Part shown: piece by piece, positions 49,424 to 63,940 of the stretch | Layout of the letters: every line of letters begins with the position of its first letter | Numbering within the stretch: the stretch's first letter is position 1 | The notes under the pieces: generated by a model | Database searches by the model: none | What the model saw: only the letters and a program-made list of their open reading frames with translations | Told to the model about the DNA's origin: nothing | Origin: Nannobrachium achirus | Lineage: Eukaryota > Chordata > Actinopteri > Myctophiformes > Myctophidae | Reading direction: 5' to 3' | Assembly (NCBI GenBank): GCA_963921795.1 | Contig: OY997641.1 | Span: forward strand, 53,874,950 to 53,938,949 | Length of the DNA: 64,000 bases | Program-made: the position numbers and the translations under genes

Positions 49424-50929
49424 AATTGCGGCCCTCAACTCGCTCCGTCGGCACGGGGGGGGGGGGGGTACTGGGGCAGGGTGGGCAGGTAGTGGCGACT
49501 TGCTTTTATAAAAACGCCATGTTTTTGCCCATGTAAGACCGCTATGCTTTTATGATGGTGGTGGGGGGGGTACTGGGGCAGGGTGGGCAGGTAGTGGCGA
49601 CTTGCTTTTATAAAAACGCCATGTTTTTGCCCATGTAAGACCGCTATGCTTTTATGATGGTGGGGGGGGGGGGTACTGGGGCAGAGTGGGCAGGTAGTGG
49701 CGACTTGCTTTTATAAAAACGCCATGTTTTTGCCCATGTAAGACCGCTATGCTTTTATGATGGTGGGGGGGGGGGGGGGGGGGGGCACTGGGTACTGGGA
49801 TCCTGAGGCTGCTGCTCTTCGGGGCCTTGCCCCCCCTGGAACTCGGGGGGGGGGGGGGGGGGGGGGGGGGGGTACTGGGGCAGGGTGGGCAGGTAGTGGC
49901 GACTTGCTTTTATAAAAACGCCATGCTTTAATAAGTGTTAAGACAGACAAAACAGAAAGTCCCATATAACAAATATAAGACGCAGCAGCAAATCTGCTGT
50001 TCTTTTCATTTTGAATTATGGTAAAAAAAACACCAAAAAGACCATTAAAAAAAAAAATAAGGGATCCCAAGGTAGGCGGTCCAGCCAGCAGCAGTGGTCA
50101 TCTGATGAGAGAGAGAGATGGGGAGAGAATTTTTAAAATATATTTACAGTCATATTTAGTCATATTAGAGAGACAGATAGTAATGTAAGACCGCTATGCT
50201 TTTATGATGGTGGGGGGGGGGGGCACTGGGTACTGGGATCCTGAGGCTGCTGCTCTTCGGGGCCTTGCCCCCCCTGGAACTCGGGGGGGGGGGGGGGGGT
50301 ACTGGGGCAGGGTGGGCAGGTAGTGGGCAGGTAACTGTGAATGTCCCAATAAGGAAAAGACCCACAATGGAAACGAAGAAATTAATTCCCCATATAATGT
50401 TAAACCAAAGGTTTGACTTTAATTCGTCAGCAAAGATTTGCCCAAGAGCAATAATGCCAACAAAAGCAGTACCAATTATGCCTGCCATAATGCTTATCGC
50501 TGCCCAAGGCGTTGAGTCCGCGCAATTGCGGCCCTCAACTCGCTCCGTCGGCACGGGGGGGGGGGGGGTACTGGGGCAGGGTGGGCAGGTAGTGGGCAGG
50601 TAGTGGCGACTTGCTTTTATAAAAACGCCATGTTTTTGCCCATGTAAGACCGCTATGCTTTTATGATGGTGGGGGGGGGGGGGGGGGGGGGCAGAGTGGG
50701 CAGGTAGTGGCGACTTGCTTTTATAAAAACGCCATGTTTTTGCCCATGTAAGACCGCTATGCTTTTATGATGGTGGGGGGGGGGGGGGGGGGGCACTGGG
50801 TACTGGGATCCTGAGGCTGCTGCTCTTCGGGGCCTTGCCCCCCCTGGAACTCGGGGGGGGGGGGGGGGGGGGGGGGGGTACTGGGGCAGGGTGGGCAGGT
50901 AGTGGCGACTTGCTTTTATAAAAACGCCA
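49424..50929. repeat. G-run array (F) with exon M and N copies
   Basis: Resumes the interrupted exon N start, then array units, an exon M copy (about 49918-50060), a short array, an exon N copy (50331-50554) and more array. It parallels 40464-41937. Confidence 0.9.
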
Positions 50930-51376
50930 TGCTTTAATAAGTGTTAAGACAGACAAAACAGAAAGTCCCATATAACAAATATAAGACGCAGCAGCAAATC
51001 TGCTGTTCTTTTCATTTTGAATTATGGTAAAAAAAACACCAAAAAGACCATTAAAAAAAAAAATAAGGGATCCCAAGGTAGGCGGTCCAGCCAGCAGCAG
51101 TGGTCATCTGATGAGAGAGAGAGATGGGGAGAGAATTTTTAAAATATATTTACAGTCATATTTAGTCATATTAGAGAGACAGATAGTAAATGAATATCAT
51201 TGAGTGTTTACTACTGTAAATACCAGGGTTGGGTGGTGGTGTGGATTGGGTGGTGTTGGTGAATTGGGAGGGACCACCACATACTTTGGATGGTGGTGGT
51301 GGATTTGGAGGGTTGGGTGGTGGATTCGGGTGGTGGTGGTGAATTGGGAGGGACCACCACATACTTTGGCACCTGG

Positions 51377-51509
<133 letters not shown>

Positions 51510-51540
51510 GCAATGACACATCATACGCCCATGTCCTCAC

Positions 51541-51783
51541 CAGGATCTTGGTGGTGTAAGCAGAGTTGATGGAGATGCTGTTGACCAGGACCTCCAGTGT
51601 TTCTGGCTTAATGGCGTCTGGCTCGGGCACCTTTCTGTAGTGCGTGTCCCCTATGTAGGCCTGCACCACGGTCATACGGTTCATTGTCAGAGTGCCCGTC
51701 TTGTCAGAGCAGATGGCCGTGGCATTGCCCATGGTCTCACAGGCGTCCAGGTGACGCACCAGGTTGTTATCTTTCATCATTTT
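51541..51783 (-). CDS. atp2b: ATP2B (PMCA) phosphorylation-site exon, copy 2
   Basis: Same 243-nt exon as 42535-42777, with intact splice sites and the [10 protein letters not shown] motif. It lies in natural order below the exons at 57243-57368 and 56779-56913 on the same strand. The exons for transmembrane segments 3-4, expected between 56779 and 51783, are not recognisable, so either the gap holds diverged sequence or the locus is broken. Confidence 0.9.
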
Positions 51784-51895
51784 CTACACAGAGATAGAGG
51801 GAGGGGGGGGGGGGTCTTAGTGGGCCTCTTTTACGCATTATTTGATTTGGCCATAAGAAGGTATCCATATGTGTCATTTTAAGCCGAATACTTAA

Positions 51896-52331
51896 AGGAG
51901 GATGTTGCCACTTTTCAACCTATCTTCATATACTGTAATAGGTCCTCACTAATGTTCATAATAAAATAGCACCATTTTTTTCTACTCTGTCCAAGTCTCT
52001 TAGGAGAGCTGTGGGAAGTTCACAAATCCATAGTCTTGTGACATCATCATTTTCCCAAAAAATAAAATGTATCAATATTTTTAAAAATAATATTTAGATT
52101 TCTATTATCGCGAGAACAATGGCTTCCACTTTAACATTGCAACTTTTCAGGAATAGAAAGCCTGCATTTTCTATTAGCTTGGATTCCCAATCGATGATGT
52201 CACAAGACGATGGGTTTCTGACCTGCCCACAACCCTCCTCTGAGAAAAAAAATATATTTTATTATTATTTTTATCATGAACATTTAGTGAGGACCAATTA
52301 TATGAAGGTTGAAAAGTGGTGAAGTCCTCCT
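51896..52331. mobile_element. TTAA-flanked MITE, copy 2
   Basis: Duplicate of 42891-43326, flanked by TTAA at 51892-51895 and 52332-52335. Confidence 0.88.
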
Positions 52332-52983
52332 TTAAGAAGCAATACCATTAAAAACAGTAGAGATTGGAGAGACATGTTAAAGGAGAAGACCGTTCATAAA
52401 GGGTTAACTACTTTTTAGGCGTCTTACCTCATCTAATGACTAGTGGTCGTCTGGTCGAGGTCTTGCTGTTATCTCCCAAAGCATTGTTGTGATTTTCGTC
52501 CAAACCGGAAAGCCGAGTTCCTTCTCACAACGGCGGTTATGGGCCAAACCAAAATCCAGGTATTTAAACATGTTAAAACAACAAAATAACGCCTCAGGTT
52601 TCCTTCATGGACTCACAGCAGTGAATGGATGTCAACAAACTTCACGTGATCGCAGCACTGTTGTGAAACAGCCGTAAAGCGAATGCTGTCTCCAGCAGAA
52701 GAATGTTTTTTATTCTACCAGCAGGGGCGTAGTTTTGCAATCTTTTGTTGCTTCTCCCTGCTAAATGTATGGAAAAAGCGATCTATGCAGTTCTATAATG
52801 TTGCAAACCCCTTCTGTATGACTCTATCTACTGCACGTTTATGTTGTTGCATATTCATGAGCCATTGGGATTGATTGTTGCAACTTGTCACACTCTAGTA
52901 GTCTATTCAGCCAAGGCAACAAAGAACATTCCATCGAATTATAACGTAGAGTAAAGTAGGATACGGCCACCCATGGTGTCCAT

Positions 52984-54822
<1,839 letters not shown>

Positions 54823-54968
54823 TGTGTGTGTGTGTGTTCATCAACACAAGCAGAGCCTGAGGAGGTGGCAGCCGTTGCCGTGCCGGGTTCGGCCCAGTGT
54901 AAAAGGGCCTTAAATTTACTTAAACTGACTCCCCCCTCCCCAGCTCCCCTCCACCCCTCGTAGTCGGG

Positions 54969-55301
54969 CTAAACCCGGGGGGAAGGGGGGGGGCGGGTGG
55001 GGAGAAGCTGGATTCCTTCCCCTTCCCTCTCTTGGGGGGGGTGCATCATGGATCGATATATTTTTGTAACTGTGAATGTCCCAATAAGGAAAAGACCCAC
55101 AATGGAAACGAAGAAATTAATTCCCCATATAATGTTAAACCAAAGGTTTGACTTTAATTCGTCAGCAAAGATTTGCCCAAGAGCAATAATGCCAACAAAA
55201 GCAGTACCAATTATGCCTGCCATAATGCTTATCGCTGCCCAAGGCGTTGAGTCCGCGCAATTGCGGCCCTCAACTCGCTCCGTCGGCACGGCTGTGTCCA
55301 T
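54969..55301 (-). CDS. Two-transmembrane small protein or first exon (exon N source)
   Basis: 110 codons start MDTAVPTERVEGRNCADSTP and contain two hydrophobic segments of about 20 residues (SIMAGIIGTAFVGIIALGQI; INFFVSIVGLFLIG), then a basic/Pro-rich tail. The ATG context GTCCATGG is favourable. It is the only copy that keeps a start codon. I do not recognise the family; it may be the first exon of a four-transmembrane protein whose later exon is M, at 51070-50930 on the same strand. No clear splice donor is visible at its end. Confidence 0.45.
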   Translation of the reverse strand: MDTAVPTERVEGRNCADSTPWAAISIMAGIIGTAFVGIIALGQIFADELKSNLWFNIIWGINFFVSIVGLFLIGTFTVTKIYRSMMHPPQEREGEGIQLLPTRPPPSPRV

Positions 55302-55335
55302 GGACTTTTGAAATGTTTGTTTTTACCGCAAACGT

Positions 55336-55409
<74 letters not shown>

Positions 55410-55544
55410 CATGTGTGTGGTAAAAGTCGCGCATGCGCAGATCCCGTTCTGACCAAGACAATTTTTCCCACTAGACTGGACACACAAACCCATGTACTGG
55501 GAGCTCACCGCTCCAAAAAAAACTGCTTGTGTGTGTGTGTGTGT

Positions 55545-55587
<43 letters not shown>

Positions 55588-56743
55588 AGGGCTGATGCAG
55601 CCATGTGTGACAGTGACGTCTGTTGCATGTCTCTGCCATTTTCAGAAATGCCAGGATGTGGACGTGTGTGTGTGTTGACACATGTAAATGTTGACTAATG
55701 CATTTCAATCTGCTCGAGTCATTCTACTAAGTGGTTCTATTCATCTGAATCGAATAAACTACAAATATGATTTTATAATCATTAAGAGCCATTGATCTCA
55801 TTCAGTTGATTAGCATCGTCTCTCCCTCTCTCTCTTCTCTTAAGTGGCGCATTCATCCCTTGCAGAATGAATGCCTCAGGAAATCAAAACCTGAAGCCAA
55901 AATGTCTTGCAAAACACAAACAAAACAAATCAACAGAAATTTACAGTTAGAAAAAGGTGTTAGTATGGAACACAAGTAAACCGAAAGCAAGAGAGATCCA
56001 TTGCAGATGCACGATATTGTTCTTTTGGGCTGATGGACTAGTAAAGCTTGGTTCTCATTAAGTTAATTCGTAGTTCACCACAGAAAAGTGAAGGGTAAAA
56101 TCATTTAGACGAGAGCGGTCTGCAGCACCCATATAGAAAATACAGTACTGTAATACCAGAACTAATAAAAGCAAACTAATAAAAGCAACAGCAGCAGCAT
56201 CAGTATCTCCAAGCTGTATTAATGCACTGGTTTTCAACGTGGAGTGAAGGGACACCCAAGGGTCCTTGAGGGGGTTCCAGGGGGGCACCAGCTAAAATGA
56301 TAGTTGGGAACCAAATGAAACCTTATGGGTATGTAAGTCAGAGATAGTACAAATGAAAACAACTTTGCATTTAATGAGCATTTTGAACTGAGGATTCGAA
56401 TGAGTAGATTGGAGTCCTAGACTCCAAACAGTATCAAAAAAGGTGTCGGTGGCCTAACACATATCAAACTGGGGGGTCCTTGAGATTAAAATGATCGATT
56501 ATCACTGGACTAACGTATTTGGGTATCTACATCATCGCCAATGTGACTTTACCTGAACTTTATGGCACCTCCTGAAACCACTTTCCCTAAACAATCGATG
56601 TTGAAAATTAAACAAAATGGAGGAAAAAAAAGAGAAAGAAAAAGAGCAAAGGGCCAGAAAGAGTGAAAGTGAAAGCGAGTTGGAGAAAGGCCAACATGTC
56701 AACATGAGCCTCTTCCGTCGGAGGAGCAGCTGAGACAAGGCAT
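55302..56743. other. Intron-like; microsatellites and hAT remnant
   Basis: (GT)n arrays at 55336-55399 and 55526-55584. A degraded hAT-like element at about 56224-56515 has CACTGGTTTTCAAC and ATCACTGG ends and GGGGTCCTTGAGATTAAAA. No exon is recognised, although ATP2B exons would be expected in this interval. Confidence 0.6.
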
Positions 56744-56778
56744 TTAGTTGGCATACATGCCCGTTTGGTCAGCCTTAC

Positions 56779-56913
56779 TTTTTTTGCTGGACTGCTTCTG
56801 CTTCTCTTCTTCCATCTCGCCGGCGCCCAAGAGGGTAAAAATGATGCCTGTCTGCGAGTTGAGTCCGACAGCTGACACCAGCATTCTGCCTGATCCCTCC
56901 ATCACATGGGTTC
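56779..56913 (-). CDS. atp2b: ATP2B (PMCA) exon, HVMEGSGRM region
   Basis: 135 nt between CCCTACAG and AAA|GTAAGG encode [36 protein letters not shown] and a Lys/Ser-rich end. This is the end of the actuator domain of plasma-membrane Ca2+ pumps, just before the splice-site-A region. Its phase matches the preceding exon: the split codon gives Gly. Confidence 0.88.
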
Positions 56914-57225
56914 CTGTAGGGAGGAAGAAAGAGAGAGACAATGTGCACACTAAGTCAAAAGTGTCAGTCGTGGCAAACCTGTACATTTTTAATGAAGGGA
57001 TAATAATTCAAGTTACATTATACAGTACAAGCTACAGTACAGGAAGAAATAATGGCCTAAGACGCATCATTACACAGCATTGAACGTGTATTGAATGTAC
57101 AACTTCTCATGAAAATGATGCATTTCACATCTTCGTTCCGCAACAAGCAATGCAGATTGTTCATAGCAGCCATGCACACACACACACACACACACATTGT
57201 GTTTGCCTTCATTACTGTGAAACTA

Positions 57226-57710
<485 letters not shown>

Positions 57711-58084
57711 GACATGACACCACGGGAGGAGGAAGAGATGCCAATGTTATAGCTAGTACAGTATGTGTCCTTTACTGGTTAATCTACATAAGTAGTGACA
57801 AAATTGACTGGCCAATTTCCTTCTGTCTGAGATTCTCTTCACCATAACTGTGTGGGCTATTAATTAGAGTTTACTAACAGAATGAATGACAATCACAGCA
57901 TCACATAAACTTAATTGTGATGCATAGTTGGCTTCAAAGTTTGTTATCAATTGTGTGAGCGACACATTGCGTGCCAAGGTATAGATAGATTACTCTTAAC
58001 TGTCATCCTATCCCGAGCAGGGACGTGCAGAGAATGTTAGAGAGGCAGGGGCTGAAATTTCTAAAAGCCTTTTGGTGAAAATAC

Positions 58085-58131
58085 CGAAAATAGCAGACCT
58101 GCGACAAGTGAGTTTGGAGGTCGGCTATTTG
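58085..58131. repeat. Dispersed hairpin repeat, degenerate copy 11
   Basis: GAAAATAGCAGACCTGCGAC on the left and GGAGGTCGGCTATTT on the right; shortened and imperfect. Confidence 0.6.
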
Positions 58132-58225
58132 GAGATGTGGCGTAACAGCATGGATTTCCACACAGACAGGGCAATTCTTTCAACATAAGATGCTGCATTC
58201 AAGTTCAGGAGAGTTTGGACAAGGC

Positions 58226-58281
58226 AATTCTCTTGAATGCTGCCTTCAGGTCCATACCTGAAGGCAGCATTCAAGAGAATT
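58226..58281. repeat. Perfect 26-bp hairpin with 4-base loop
   Basis: Left arm 58226-58251 starts AATTCTCTTGAATGCTGCCT; the right arm 58256-58281 is its exact reverse complement; the loop is CCAT. The RNA would fold into a perfect short hairpin. It is not related to the dispersed hairpin family. Confidence 0.95.
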
Positions 58282-58829
58282 ACCATGGAAAGAGGGCATT
58301 TATGTTTCTTTTGCCATAGTAAAAACTGCACTGCATGGTCTGGAGAGGGCACTTTTTACAAACGGATAAAAGGGCAGGGGCTCAAGCCCCCTTTGATGTC
58401 TATGTGTGCACGTGCCTGATCCCGAGCAGTGGTACAGAGGAGAGAAAGTTAAATTCTATGCCGCGCGCGTCATATTGCCCTCACCATGGTGTGAGCCTGT
58501 GGAATACATTCAATCATGACACAACATCAAAGGCAGCGAACGTTCTCGCGCCGTTGAACTTGGCATTTTAATTGGATATTAATTCACATGTTCCTACATT
58601 AACCGATGACACGCGGCTGCCCTATGAGTATGACACTTGGAAACAAGCCGCCAGAGCAATGAATTATTGAAATAATTTCCCCATATGACATTTATTTCAG
58701 CAACAGAGGATCAGATGGTGGTTCTCCATGTTGATGTGTTTTTTTAACCACCTTTGCAAGTACAAATGCCTACAAAATTATACCAGTGTTAAAGTTCTAT
58801 TATGTATTTGAGTGTGAATACATTTTTAT

Positions 58830-59289
58830 TAGGGATGCACCGATATATCGGCCAATGCTGTGATTGGTCAATATAAAGCTGATATTAACCGATGGCAGTA
58901 GCCGATATTTGTTCTTTAAAAAGCATACATTTTGCGCGGTATCTGCCAAAATATTTTTTATTTTGTCCAATCTGTAATATAACCTATGCAATTGGGGTGG
59001 TTGTATTTGGTCGCCCTGCTCTTCTATTGAGACATTTAGATCTTATGGTGGACATGACCTTTGATACGATCCCGTTTCTGGTTCTTGTTTTATGACCCTT
59101 ACATCAGCAAGGTGGCTTGCTTTTTAACCTTTATGTTCATGGTGCTGATTATCTCAACAAAACATGACGTTATGTTCGTCTACTCTAATCAACTTCATCA
59201 CAACCAGCCGTGCAAGCTGGCATTCATTTCACAGAGTTCCCGTGCTGTGTGGTGGCTTATTTTCTACAGTAATCGCCTCTTATTTAACA
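58830..59289. other. hAT remnant and intergenic sequence
   Basis: AGGGATGCACCGATATATCG at 58833 and an ACCGATGGCAGTAGCCGATA stretch resemble a common fish hAT terminus. No gene is recognised from 58300 to 59289. Confidence 0.45.
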
Positions 59290-59570
<281 letters not shown>

Positions 59571-60635
59571 CTTGAATGAACCTCAAAAATACCCAAATGG
59601 AAAAATATTCAAAAATAGCAAGTCAAAGTCTTGGATGCAAACACTTGTGATCTATTCACCTTCTTGAAAGTTCAGTCGATAGTGGTCAAACATACAAAAG
59701 CTATTTACATCTCACTGGCCAGAAATTGGTAACCAGTCTGCTCCCTTCCACAGTTCTACATTAACTGCTGAGAAAATGGCAGGTCTCCCTTTTAAAGGCT
59801 AAGCCCCTCCCACTGGACCGTACCAATTCTGAACTCGATTCCACGATAATATATACCAGACTCGTTCATGTCCAGAGACATTACAATTCAGAAACACATT
59901 TAAAGTCACATTACTTAAAAAGTTAATCAAATATCTATAATTACATGCACACATCTTAGAAGCCCCAATTTCCCAACCTCCAAAGTTGGTCTGGTTATCA
60001 GGTCTGATTGAGCTCAGGTGTGTTCAACAGGCTCCCTACCATGGAGTCAATCCCATCATTAACCAATCAATATATAGACAACATGCCTGGCCACGCCCCC
60101 TACTTCCGACCGGAAGCCCTTTTTTGGGCTTGATCGTAGCGCGATTTCCTGTTTACGTTCATCTGATCTGATTCTCCTCTTAACTAATGAGACGGGATTG
60201 TTTTACTTTGTAATTTTACTTTGTAACTTATGTTAACAATGTCACTTAATGGCAACACTCATCCACTCTGCTGATAAATAAATGAGTTGTGACGATACAC
60301 ACCTGTTCTGCCATCATTCAATGTTATGAGTTGGAGGGAAAAAAAAAGAGATCTCAATTGAAACAATTGCCATAGGCTTTCTTGGGCGTATGCTTTTAGT
60401 TGACCTTGTACTAGTGTACTGTCATGAAACTACCTTTTTTCATATGCAAACTTCTTAAAAAATAACGCTATTTAAATTGTTTCAAAAGCTTTATACCCTG
60501 TATATATATATATAAAATGTCACAATGCGACATAGCTTTTTACACAATGCTGTACTCCCTCCAACTGCATGTCATATTATATGTTCGCCATTTTAAACTG
60601 TTTTTATTTTATTTGACACTTGCTTTGGCAATATA
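59571..60635. other. Intergenic, nothing recognised
   Basis: I see no conserved exon or TE end with confidence. A short (TA)n lies near 60502. Confidence 0.5.
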
Positions 60636-60639
60636 AACA

Positions 60640-60682
60640 TGTCTTCTCATGCCAATAAAGCTCCTTTGAATTGAATTGATAT
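60640..60682 (+). mobile_element. LINE-like 3' tail
   Basis: TGCCAATAAAGCTCCTTTGA followed by ATTGAATTGA resembles the 3' end of fish L2-like LINEs. Only the tail is recognisable. Confidence 0.45.
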
Positions 60683-60689
60683 AGGCCTA

Positions 60690-62190
60690 CAAATAAACAG
60701 ATTTGTGTATTTGAAAGCAAGCATTGAACCTAATCAGTATTTCATGGAAGCGAATGTTGTATGATTTCTAGCTAGCAAACCTTTTCCCTTCAGAACGCTG
60801 GTTGATCATGTCAAACGTTGTCATCTCCATTCTCCTCTGTTCTGGGATGAAGTCACAGTTGGCTTGTGTTGTGTGATATGCATTAATGTTTTTACAAATA
60901 GGCCTGTCAACAACTCAACCCACTCCAGAATAGACATAATACACATTAGCCCACCTATTATGTGCATCCTATGCTGTGTTCATTTCACTATATCACTGTA
61001 AATCATCGATTTAATCCTAATCAAGGCAATATAAATATCCATTCATATTTAATGCTCATTTAATCATTAAATCCTAAACTGTCACGTCAAAACAATGAAT
61101 ACATTTGGCTTTAATAGATACAAAAACAAACTGGATTAATTGAAAATGACAAGTGTTTAAAAGCATTCCTTCAAAGCATCATTGGGAACATTCCTTATCT
61201 CAATAACACAATATACAGTACAACATTTGAAACCCTCAACAGTAAAAAAAAAAAAGGCATGGACAAGTCAAAGAAAAGTGTGTATAAATATTTTATTGCA
61301 ATAAATATGATGAGGAGACCCTCACATCTGGCTTCATTGGTCCTGGACGTACAGTACAGGTCTGAAAGACAGAAAACAATTGCATTCACAGATACAACAC
61401 AACAGCGAAGAGCTTGTATTTCAATTATAATCAATGTTGTGTTGTCACAAGTGAAAATAACTTGTACTTAGTTGTAACAAGAGTAGTCCCCATACAGTAA
61501 AAGATCGTAGCTAACAAGGCTAATTAGCTAGCATGAGAGTTTTACCTTGTTGTTGTTGTTGTTGTTGTTGTTGTGAGTCGTGCTGCTTCTCTGGGGAGTT
61601 TGCTGAGTTTAGGATATGTTAAGGATGTCATCAATACTATTAACTGGTGTAGATAGAATAAAAACATCGAAGATAGCGGTGCGCTTGCATATCAAGAGAC
61701 CATGACCGCAGTCACCGCACCATCTGACAGCTGGAAAAAAAACCTCCGTTGGTTTAACCCTTTCAGTTCATTGTCATAATCTTTTACTGCAGCGCTGGGC
61801 AGTGTTGCCAAAATTTGTGAGAGAAATAAGCCAAACAAGCCAACTCTTGCAATATAAATAAGCAAAAAAAACAAGATAGTTTAGGTAAATAAATTGACTT
61901 GGCAACACGTTTATATGCATGCCTGACAGAGAGAACCCGGAAGTTCCCTTTCGACTTGGGGGCGGGGCGTCCCTCCTGCAATCGGCCAGGAATGTTGTCT
62001 ATATGTTACAGTACGTTTGGGTAACTCAGTACGTTCATGGTAAGAGCGCTTGTTTTGTCGTTCACCACACACCAATCACCACCAGATGGCGACGACAGCC
62101 ATTCACTAGTATAGGCGCTGACGTCACTCGTTTGCGACTCTCTTTCTTTATTTACTAGCCTAGCTCGGCAGTGTTTAGCCATTAGCTTAC
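60690..62190. other. Intergenic, AT-rich, no gene recognised
   Basis: Contains a (TTG)n tract at 61549-61574. Short open frames on both strands have no familiar motifs. Confidence 0.5.
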
Positions 62191-62195
62191 TATGC

Positions 62196-62259
62196 CTTAA
62201 TCTAACCCTAACCCTAACCTCAGTAAAACTATGCCTAACCCTAACCCTAACCCGAACCT
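62196..62259. repeat. Telomere-like repeats
   Basis: TAACCCTAACCCTAACCT, then CAGTAAAACTATGCCTAA, then CCCTAACCCTAACCCGAACC. It shares its spacer with 9779-9868. Confidence 0.75.
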
Positions 62260-62388
62260 CCGTGGGGTGAGGAGTTGTCATTCCTGCCGACGCTACGTTG
62301 TTGTGGATCAAAGCGACCGCTTGTTCCGCCCCGTGCCGCACGACGAGTGCTCCGTTTCTCGATCGTACTGTTTCTCAAACAAACCGTG

Positions 62389-62427
<39 letters not shown>

Positions 62428-63300
62428 TTCTTAAACTATAAAGTACAACTCAAACTTGTAACCCAGTATACTGAAATAATGTCAGTTAAAAAATTATGGG
62501 GGGAAAACAACGGAAATATACTTAAGTCTGTTAAAAGTATATCAGTGGCAGGGTGAACTGCCACATTTCCTCCCCCCTCTCCTGGCGCAGCAATGGTGGT
62601 GAACAGCTCCTTGTGGGGCCCATAGCAGTCTCAGCAGGCCATCTGAGGCCTTATGGACAGACGGCTAGCCTGCTAACCACATCAGCCATTCTTGTTTGTT
62701 GACTGTCACCCTGGCCTTGGTTGGGGTGACGCCGCTGGGGTCACCATGTGGTCCTGGTGGTCGCTGCTGAGGTGCCGATGCTGGGGGTCCCTGCTGTGGG
62801 GCTGGTGGTTGCTGCTGCTGGGGACGCTGGTTGGCGCTGCTGTGGGGCTGGGGAGGCCGGTTGACTGGCAGCTTGGGCAGCTGCCCGTAGGCCCCGCATT
62901 TCCCTCACCAGTAGCTTGTCTGTCCCGCTGGGCAACCATAAAGCGACGTAGCAGCTCCACCATCCCCTGCTGGGGTGGTATGGTATGGCAATGCTGAGAA
63001 GACGGCTCTTCCTCCACGCCATCCTCCCAGTGCTGATCCTCGACCTCCGTTGCTGGTTCAGGTTGAATTTTCACCATCTTGCTTTTTGTTTGACTTTTCT
63101 TCCCCACCATGGGGACCTTCTGGGTGGCGTTCCCACCACTGCCTCCAAAGGTCACACTTTGGTCTAAGTGAGGGTAGTGTAGGCCAAAAACAGGACCAAG
63201 GACCACAATGGAAATAAGTCTTTGACTGTGGTGCAGGGGTGGAGTTGCCTTCTTTATGTGGCCACAACCAAAAAAATAAAGAAATTCGGTTCATTCGGTA
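62260..63300. other. Unassigned; long minus-strand frame
   Basis: A minus-strand frame (63206-62706) is open for 166 codons and rich in Pro, Ser and Gln, with GMVELLRRFMVAQRDRQ in the middle, which resembles a gag-like helix. Its N-terminal codons are the inverted-repeat arm at 63153-63191, so the annotated start is not original. It may be a retroelement gag remnant; evidence is weak. Confidence 0.3.
63153..63191. repeat. Third copy of the 59290 inverted-repeat arm
   Basis: CACTTTGGTCTAAGTGAGGG and TAGTGTAGGCCAAAAA, identical to the right arm at 59531-59568. Confidence 0.92.
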
Positions 63301-63432
63301 TGGGCTGTTCGGTTCGGTATACCGGTTCGGTTCAGTATTGTAGCACCCCTAAAAACGATTATGCAAAAATAATTGCAATTACCTCAAATAATTGCGGTTA
63401 GACGATTTGTAATAATTGTGACAGCCCTACCT
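63301..63432. mobile_element. Abutting hAT-like termini
   Basis: GGTTCGGTATACCGGTTCGG with TGTAGCACCCC, then AATAATTGTGACAGCCCTAC. Both resemble frequent fish hAT ends. No full element can be outlined. Confidence 0.4.
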
Positions 63433-63536
63433 AGCGGAAACCGGATACGATGTTCAGAGGTGGGACAATAGCGAAGACTCGATTAAGCAACGATAAAACA
63501 ATAATCTGTCAGAACTCGTCAATGGTAGTGAATAAG

Positions 63537-63766
63537 TTAACGTTTTACAGAGAAGCGGTTGAAGATGATGGATGGCAGGATCTCCCTATGTGCCTTGCTC
63601 CTCTCCTGAATTTCCTTCATCTCCTCCATGACCTCAATCATACTCGGGGTACGGTTGACCATCGGAAACACTCTAAACGGTTGACCATCGGAAACACTCT
63701 TCCCCGGGGCGATCAAATACTTGTCCAACTCATAGCTGGCCCTCTGAGCTTCCTCCCTGTGAAACA
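63537..63766 (-). pseudogene. Exon-like segment with internal duplication
   Basis: After a TTTCACAG acceptor, the frame reads EEAQRASYELDKYLIAPGKS and later MIEVMEEMKEIQERSKAHRE, a charged, probably helical stretch. A 26-bp tandem duplication (unit GAGTGTTTCCGATGGTCAAC) lies at about 63648-63700; since 26 is not a multiple of 3, it shifts the frame. I do not recognise the protein. Confidence 0.35.
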
Positions 63767-63779
63767 GTGTTAATTTTGT

Positions 63780-63940
63780 TGACAAAGACTAAGACTAAAA
63801 ATATAAGTCGACTAAGATTTTGATATTTAGTCGACTAAGACTAGACTAGACTAAAACTATTTCAGAAGACTAAGACTAAGACTAAATGTTGTTATTAAAA
63901 AGTCTTAAGACTAAGACTACCGGTAAGTCTAAAGTACCAT

